Shown here: positions 57,966-64,000 of the stretch, one piece after another
How the letters are laid out: each line of letters starts with the position of its first letter
Numbering within the stretch: the stretch's first letter is position 1
From: Desmodus rotundus
Taxonomy: Eukaryota > Chordata > Mammalia > Chiroptera > Phyllostomidae
NCBI RefSeq assembly: GCF_022682495.2
Contig: NC_071389.1
Span: 14,313,199 to 14,377,198 of the forward strand
Direction: 5' to 3'
Length of the DNA: 64,000 bases
Notes under the pieces: model-generated
What the model saw: only the letters and a program-made list of their open reading frames with translations
Told to the model about the DNA's origin: nothing
The model's database searches: none
Program-made: the position numbers and the translations under genes

Positions 57966-58212
57966 CAAATTTATTTAATATAAATTTTAAGTGACATGAG
58001 AGCCTTCATAAGGAAATGAACACCCAAAGAAGTGGGCAATGCTTAAGTGTTTTCAAACTAGGTTGAATAAAGAGATACAATCATGGTAACGTAGCTAAAA
58101 CATGTACCTGGAGAGGCTAGAGGAACATAAGACTTATGTTGACAAGGTCTGTTTGTACAGAATTTTCTGGGTCTCCCTCCCACCCCCAATCTCTGGTGAT
58201 AAGGATGTTTCT

Positions 58213-58445
58213 GCCCTGGTCGCTGTGGCTCAATTTGTCGGAAAATTGTCCAGAAACTGAAAGGTTGCAGGTTCAATTACTGGTCAGGGCACATACCTGG
58301 GCTGCAGGTTTGATCCCTGGTCTGGGCACATATGATCCCCAATCCAGGCCCATGCGGGAGGCAACCGATTGAGGTTTCTCTCTCTCTCCTCCTCTCTCTC
58401 TAAAAGCAATGAAAAATGTCCTTGGTGAGGAAAAAATAAAAAAAG
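58213..58445 (+). mobile_element. VES-related SINE with a duplicated middle
   Basis: The head is GCCCTGGTCGCTGTGGCTC. The middle repeats GGTCAGGGCACATACC as GGTCTGGGCACATATG about 46 bp later, so part of the body is doubled. Duplication: GATGTTTCT before, AATGTTTCT after. Confidence 0.85.
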
Positions 58446-58629
58446 AATGTTTCTTTCCTCCTGGTATGGGAAGACATTTTTCTCTCCTGTTTTCAGGAAG
58501 AAAAGAGGAAGGTGGCGTCAAAGTGCCCATATTGCACCCACTGTTTCTCAAGTGCTTTTAGCTCAAAATTATCCTTATGCCAAAGTGGCGTATTTTGGAG
58601 TGGCATAGTCTGCTACTCTTCAGCTGCAA

Positions 58630-59595
58630 CTGGAACACCCATGCGCCCACCCTCAAAGATTCTAATCTAGCATGGGAGTCCACGCATCAGAATCCTTCAA
58701 AGGTCAGGAAGGCTGAGAGCCCCTGGGTCAGAGTCACAGGAAGTGTGGCAGATTAGCACTGACTTCCTGTGCCTTGTTTAGTAACCAGACCAAAGTGGCT
58801 GTAATGGCTGAGAACTGATGTGTAATTGCTCGGGAACATGTGAGCAAGTGGGAACACACAGCAAATGCTTCCCCAGGAAACCAATTCATGGTGTGAGGAG
58901 GGGTGTGTGTTTTGATACCAGTCTGGCAACACGATCAGAGCCCTAAGGCGCATCAAAATGCCAGGCAGGCGTTCTACTTTACTCTGTCACGTTCCAAGAA
59001 CTTGCTTTTCCTAACTGAAACAAGCCAGCAACTGACAGATCCGCAAGCATTCAAAGTTGTACTCAGAATTCATACATGAGCTTGAGGAATAAAAATAACC
59101 AGACTAGCTTGAGATAGACTGGGAGGCAGGTGACCCAGCCGGAAAGCCAGTCAGTCCCACTAGCGACTTGTTCCACAGGTTTGGCAGACCTGGGTGATTG
59201 CCCCACCTGCCTGACACCTGTGAGTCTAACATACACTGAGCATCAGCTTGCAACCTGCCAGTGCTCCAAAGCTGAACTTTCAGAAACACTTGCTTGTCCT
59301 ACTTCTACCTACAAATTAGGTAGGTAATGTATATGTAACAGGTTTTATTAATTTTGGCTCCCTCTGGTACGGAATTCAAACAGATTCTCCCGGGAAAGGA
59401 CTTCAGCAAGTATGAGATCCTTTCCTTTACCCTCCTTTCCACAGTCTGGTACTATGTCTGTGACCCGCACTCCTTAGTGAGGTCAGCAGGTTGATTTTTG
59501 GGTTTACAACTGGCATTGCATGTCTTTGATTCTTGGGGGAAAAACCGAGGAAACGAATCTCCTAGACACCAGCTCTCCTTTCTGATTTATAGTAA
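58630..59595. other. Unassigned, no gene seen
   Basis: Unique-looking sequence; short frames only. Confidence 0.35.
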
Positions 59596-59599
59596 AGGG

Positions 59600-59725
59600 A
59601 ACAGCTTTTGAGGTCCTTTAGGGCTGGGAAGGAGTCTCATTGACTATTGTACCCCCACATCTTGGCAGAGTGCCTGCCTCAAAGAAGGAACCAAACAAAT
59701 TTTTGTTGAATAAATGTTTGGTATT
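59600..59725 (+). mobile_element. L2 LINE 3' end
   Basis: TACCCCCACATCTTGGCAGAGTGCC, then TTTTTGTTGAATAAATGTTTGG, is the L2 3' terminus. Confidence 0.65.
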
Positions 59726-59760
59726 AAATACCCTTGTATTTATTTACTTATTTTTATTTC

Positions 59761-59943
59761 TTTAAAATGTATTTATTTTTAAAGAAATATCGATGACGAG
59801 AGAGAAACATTAATCAGTTGTCTCCCATATGTGCCCCGCACCGGGGATCAAACCCCCAACCTAGGTATGTGCCCTGATCAGAAACCAACCTTTTGAAGCA
59901 TGGGACGAGGATGCTCCAAGCAACTGAGCCACTTGGCCAAAGC
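59761..59943 (-). mobile_element. VES-related SINE, diverged
   Basis: AAGAAATATCGATGACGAGAGAG to GCTCCAAGCAACTGAGCCACTTGGCC. The pyrimidine tract is largely lost. Confidence 0.8.
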
Positions 59944-59949
59944 ACACCC

Positions 59950-61480
59950 ACATATTTATTATGCATCTGGCTCCCAGCGTTGGTGTCTGGTCTACATTCT
60001 ATGAGCTTTTTGTTGTTTGCATTAACATTTCCTATTTGAACTGAGAACCACTAATGGGATTTGTTGATGGAACTGATTTTAAAGACCAGAAGGGGACAGG
60101 CAGAGGCTGTGTATCACATGCCCCAAAGAGGGTGTGTTTTTAACTCCCGCTCTCCAGTTCTTGTGAACACTTGGTGTAATATTAATGACCAACGAGGCAG
60201 AAACGATATGGGGAGGCGGCTCAGAGTCTGAGACATGGTAAAAACTTCAACGGCGCTCTCCTGAGGGCAGTGGGACTGTGACCTGGCAGAAAACCTGGCT
60301 CAGCCAGGCGGTATGATAGAGGCTTCATATTGCCAAAGCAGCCCGGGCAGCCCAGTCACCAGGCAGCAGTGTCAGGCAGTGGGGAGGACACAGAGGTGAC
60401 TCCGAGAGATGCTGCAGGCAACACAGAGCCTGAGCACTGGAGTCTTAGTGCGAAGCTCTCAGCTCTAAGCTGTAGGAGCCTCAGATTCGTCACCTGTACG
60501 GTGGAGATCAAAACAGCACCCGCCCCATACTTTGTGGAAAGTAAATGAAGTGACATAAGCGACAACAGTTTAGCACAAAGAGGGGGAAGGCAAAGTATTC
60601 AATACACTGCGTGCGTGTTTACAAGCATCCAATCCATTACCTGCGTGTTTTTACAGACAAGATTTGGAGGATGATTGGATTCTGGAATACAATGGGGGCC
60701 GCTGAAGTGGTTTTTTTGTTTTTAAGTGACAGTTGGGTCTGTGGAGGGTAACGAGAAAGAAGGGGTGGGAGTGGGGTGAATTTGAAAGATATTTGGATTA
60801 TGATAATAAAAAAGAACTAGAAAAACAAAATGCTCGGACTGAAAGCAGACTGTTCACTTTACAAACCATTATATTAAAGAACGTATGGAAAGAGACTTCT
60901 CTAGAGTCAGTTTTGACCCCTTAAATACAGCCTGGCTATTTTCTGGCCAGATATCTAAGCCAGCTTTTTGAATTTTAAAGAAGTAAATCACACATTCAGA
61001 AACCTAGCAGTTACTTACCATGTGTCCTGCATCTCATCTGATTATAATAGCACCAGAAAGTCCCATGCTCAAAAAAGAACTCTTCTAAATTAATTTGATT
61101 AACAAACTCCTCTTTAAAAATGTAGTCGCTTATGTAGTTTTCTTAAGGAAACTTAAGGCCCACGGCTAGAACATAGTGATGGGGGATCATGGCGGCGATA
61201 AACTTAAGATTAGAAAACGAATTATGTGGTACTTGTAAAAAGCATATATAAATCCAGTACCAAAAACGCTCCTATGTTCCTAGAAAACGGTGTTCTCTTT
61301 TAAAACACTCACTTTGGATTGCTAATCCACTCCACAGAAGTTGCCCTTTCCCTCTGCCCTGCACCTCGCTGGCGTTATCAACTGAACTCTACACTCGCAC
61401 ACTGCGCAGGAAGGGGAATAAGGGAGACCCCATTTCTTCAACAAACTCTTCTTGGGCATTTACCACGTTCGAGACACTGT
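59950..61480. other. Unassigned, one MIR-like piece
   Basis: A MIR-like fragment lies at about 60395-60560 (GCACTGGAGTCTTAGTGCG, CCTCAGATTCGTCACCTGTACGG). No gene is evident. Confidence 0.4.
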
Positions 61481-62265
61481 GCTCAAATAAAACCTAGCCT
61501 TGTCCCTCCAGGGTGTGTGTGCGGCGGGCGGGCAGGTGCAATCACAGAAAATCCCCGTGCGCGACGAGGAAGGGCTGTAATTTAGGTCAGGGACCAGCGG
61601 GGACACAGAGAGGAAGGGATCAGCCTGGTCCTCGCCGGGGTCGGAAACGCGTTCACAGGGGAAACGACTTGTGAAGAATTTCGAGGCTGGGCTTGGGAGG
61701 ACGGAAGGAACCGCAAGCTTCGGGGGCTGCCAAGCCGTTTGCTTGCCGAGGAACAGGACAGGGGGAGTGTCAGGAGCAAAGGGGCAGGGGCCGGGCTGCG
61801 GAACGCAACTTGGTTGAGAATCTGTAAACACTGCAAGGCTCAGTCACCTGAACTTGGGAGCCAAATGGCCCGTTTTGTCATCTCCCCCACGCCCGCCCCG
61901 CCCCCGGAAGAAAACAACCCAGGACCTAAGGGCGGCGGGCCCCGTCCCCTTCCAGGGGCCCAGCGCGCGCCGAGAACGCGGGGTCCTTGGGTCGCGGCGC
62001 CGGTGTCGCGACCCCCGGGAGTCGCCAGATCCGAGGGCAGAGGCCACCGCGGCCAGGGGTGCTGGGGACAGCTGGGCGGGCGCCTCCAGGGGGTCCAGGG
62101 CCAGCCGTGGGCCCGCAGCAGTTGTTCCCGACATGCTTCTCTAGAGAAGGATTTCAAACCCTGAGCCACAACCATCACCCTCCGTTTCCTCAGCCGCCCC
62201 AGCAACAGGCGGCGGCCCGCGTCTCATTGGCCGGGCCCCGCGTCCGCGCGTTTTGATTGGCCACC

Positions 62266-62765
62266 NNNNNNNNNNNNNNNNNNNNNNNNNNNNNNNNNNN
62301 NNNNNNNNNNNNNNNNNNNNNNNNNNNNNNNNNNNNNNNNNNNNNNNNNNNNNNNNNNNNNNNNNNNNNNNNNNNNNNNNNNNNNNNNNNNNNNNNNNNN
62401 NNNNNNNNNNNNNNNNNNNNNNNNNNNNNNNNNNNNNNNNNNNNNNNNNNNNNNNNNNNNNNNNNNNNNNNNNNNNNNNNNNNNNNNNNNNNNNNNNNNN
62501 NNNNNNNNNNNNNNNNNNNNNNNNNNNNNNNNNNNNNNNNNNNNNNNNNNNNNNNNNNNNNNNNNNNNNNNNNNNNNNNNNNNNNNNNNNNNNNNNNNNN
62601 NNNNNNNNNNNNNNNNNNNNNNNNNNNNNNNNNNNNNNNNNNNNNNNNNNNNNNNNNNNNNNNNNNNNNNNNNNNNNNNNNNNNNNNNNNNNNNNNNNNN
62701 NNNNNNNNNNNNNNNNNNNNNNNNNNNNNNNNNNNNNNNNNNNNNNNNNNNNNNNNNNNNNNNNN
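62266..62765. other. Assembly gap, exactly 500 N
   Basis: A round 500-N run is a placeholder for unknown length between scaffolded contigs. It falls in the most GC-rich part of the window, where read coverage is often lost. The true sequence may include the transcription start and first exon of the promoter. Confidence 0.99.
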
Positions 62766-62784
62766 CGCTACGGCAACCGTCTCT

Positions 62785-62794
62785 TCTCGCGAGA
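62785..62794. promoter_or_regulatory. TCTCGCGAGA palindromic promoter element
   Basis: Perfect ten-base palindrome, 20 bp from the gap edge. This motif marks strong CpG-island promoters and is the reported target of BANP (earlier also linked to ZBTB33). It is palindromic, so it gives no direction. Confidence 0.8.
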
Positions 62795-63010
62795 CTTCAC
62801 TCCCGCCTCCACCGCCCCGCCCCCACCCCCCCCCACCTGGGTGCAGCGCCGGGACTGGCAGCTATTTTTTCCCCGCGAGATCCTTTGGCCTGCGCCTGCG
62901 CAGGAGGAGGGCTGTGGTACGTGCCGCAGCCCGGGTCTCTTTCATTGGCTTTGCGCTCTACGTCTTCGCTATCCCCGAGCGCGCTCTTTCTTTCTTTAAT
63001 ACCTTATTTT

Positions 63011-63935
63011 CCCGCCCTTTTCGGTCTGGCACCGCTTTCCCCCCCCCCCCTCTCGTCAAGTCAGGAAGCAGACATTTTAACCCCCCACACCAAAGTTTAC
63101 AGTTATTGCTAACTGGACGGAGTCTTAAACATTTTAATTCGGAGACACTGCCATAAGTTATGCCCTGGCTTTTATTAGATCGCTGACCAGCAAGAGAAGA
63201 ATTTACAGCTTCTGTTGAGTGTGAAAGAGGAGTTTGTCCTTGCAGAGAGATGGGCCTGTCTCTTCAATGCTTTCTGCACGCGTCGAGCACGCTCCCTGAG
63301 GGCCTTTGCCTAGGTTGCCCCTCGCCCAGACCCTTCACAGCCATTTCCTCCACCATCCACACTGTTTCCTTCTTATTTTAAGCATTCTTAACCTTTTGGT
63401 TGGGACGCAAGCCTTCGTCTTAGTCTCGGTTGTCATCTACAGTGCTTTCTCTGCTGCTAATGGTTTCCTGTATTGCAGTGGTTCTCCATGTTTTTGGTTT
63501 CAGAACCTCTTTACAAGGAGTTTATGTAACTCTTACAAATGATGGGAGACCACAAAGAGCTTTGCTTATCCGGGTTATAATGATTAATATTTACTGAACT
63601 AGAATTTAAAACAAAGAAAATGGGACACAACACACAGCAGACATTGCAATACCCTTCAACACTTATTTAGCTTCTGGAAAATTCCACTCTACTTTTGGAA
63701 GAGAAAAAGGCAAATAATGTAGTATAGTTTTGACCTGGGAAGGGTCCTTTCCCACCTTGAAAGGGTCCTGGGACCCCTCCCAGATCCCACTTAGGGAACC
63801 ATTCCTGGCTCTATCTGACTCGACTTTTGGAGATGAGTGACCACTTTTGAGAATGCCTCTGGCATGTAGCACATTGCCAAGCTGATAGCAGGGGAACAAG
63901 TCCTGTCTAATGAAATGAGGTTTATTTTATTTTTT
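63011..63935. other. Downstream of the CpG promoter, no exon assigned
   Basis: If the island is the PNRC2 promoter, this should be first-exon end and intron 1. A clear donor site cannot be chosen without transcript data. A C-run lies at about 63041-63050. Confidence 0.35.
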
Positions 63936-63940
63936 ATTTT

Positions 63941-64000
63941 TTAAAGATTGTATTTATTTTTAGAGAAAGGGGAAGGGAGGGAGAAGGAGAGGGAGAGAAA
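63941..64000 (-). mobile_element. VES-type SINE, cut by the window edge
   Basis: AAAGATTGTATTTATTTTTAGAG and GGGAAGGGAGGGAGAAGGAGAGG are the reversed tail and CT tract; the head lies beyond position 64000. Confidence 0.85.

Larger units (their letters stand above)
57640..58625. mobile_element. Candidate old ERV LTR split by two SINEs
   Basis: GGGGAAGCAAAACTATCTCTACC, GATTAACAGGAGAAAAGCATTC, then after the first SINE AACACCCAAAGAAGTGGGCAATG, and after the second ATGCCAAAGTGGCGTATTTTGG, read as one old repeat. It shares text with the candidate LTR at 38506. Confidence 0.45.
61490..63010. promoter_or_regulatory. CpG-island promoter, probably PNRC2 (contains an assembly gap)
   Basis: CpG density rises sharply from about 61500 and falls after about 63000. 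Inverted CCAAT boxes (ATTGG) lie at 62226-62230, 62256-62260 and 62944-62948. TCTCGCGAGA is at 62785-62794. An NRF1-like TGCGCCTGCGCA is at 62891-62902. No TATA box is seen. In human the next gene beyond CNR2 on this side is PNRC2, read rightward; that is the only ground for naming it. Its coding exons lie outside the window. Confidence 0.65.

Noticed and set aside
62253..63156. Long open frames crossing the N run
   Set aside because: They are open only because Ns contain no stop codons; the flanking residues resemble no protein.

Overview
This is a window of mammalian, almost certainly bat, nuclear DNA. At least 24 copies of a tRNA-derived SINE are spread over both strands. Each has a 'GCCCTGGCTGGTGTGGCTC' type head, a GGTTCGATTCCC B box, a CTCTCCCTCTCTTTCTCCC tract and an (AAATA)n tail. 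That is the VES family of bats, outside the fruit bats as far as I know. Three long elements plus one short one have an L1-type ORF1 but no ORF2, which matches the HAL1 (half-LINE) type. Ancient MIR, L2, L1, MaLR and ERV fragments fill much of the rest. The species is not determined.

Three landmarks match human 1p36.11 in order and orientation. (1) At 2993-3375, minus strand, is the first coding exon of FUCA1 (lysosomal alpha-L-fucosidase), with a promoter at about 3376-3600; intron 1 runs off the left edge. (2) At 9273-10430, minus strand, is the complete single-exon coding region of CNR2 (cannabinoid receptor 2), with a splice acceptor 45 bp before the ATG. Its upstream noncoding exon(s) should lie further right, but I could not place them. 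(3) At about 61.5-63.0 kb is a CpG-rich promoter region interrupted by exactly 500 Ns. By synteny it should be the PNRC2 promoter (plus strand), but no PNRC2 coding sequence is in the window.

Layout: 1-2.99 kb FUCA1 intron 1; 3.0-3.6 kb exon 1 and promoter; 3.6-9.27 kb intergenic DNA, with a 5'-truncated HAL1 at 6.04-6.81 kb and a MaLR-type LTR at 6.9-7.3 kb; 9.27-10.48 kb CNR2 coding exon; 10.5-61 kb CNR2 5' intron and/or intergenic DNA, with long HAL1 copies at 17.8-19.96, 34.76-37.5 and 54.0-55.7 kb, an L1 ORF2/3' fragment at 48.8-50.4 kb, several solo-LTR candidates, and a MIR-rich, young-repeat-poor stretch at 23-32.5 kb; then the CpG promoter and the start of another SINE at the right edge.

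The most notable observations are: an exact 59-bp copy of FUCA1 exon 1 coding sequence inside FUCA1 intron 1; a CNR2 C-terminus that runs 25 residues past the human length because the family's tandem TGATGA stop is out of frame; a 134-bp local copy of part of an L2 about 1.4 kb from its source; and a perfect TCTCGCGAGA element beside the assembly gap in the CpG promoter. I found no microbial-type system, CRISPR array, prophage or operon; the window is ordinary vertebrate DNA apart from these points.
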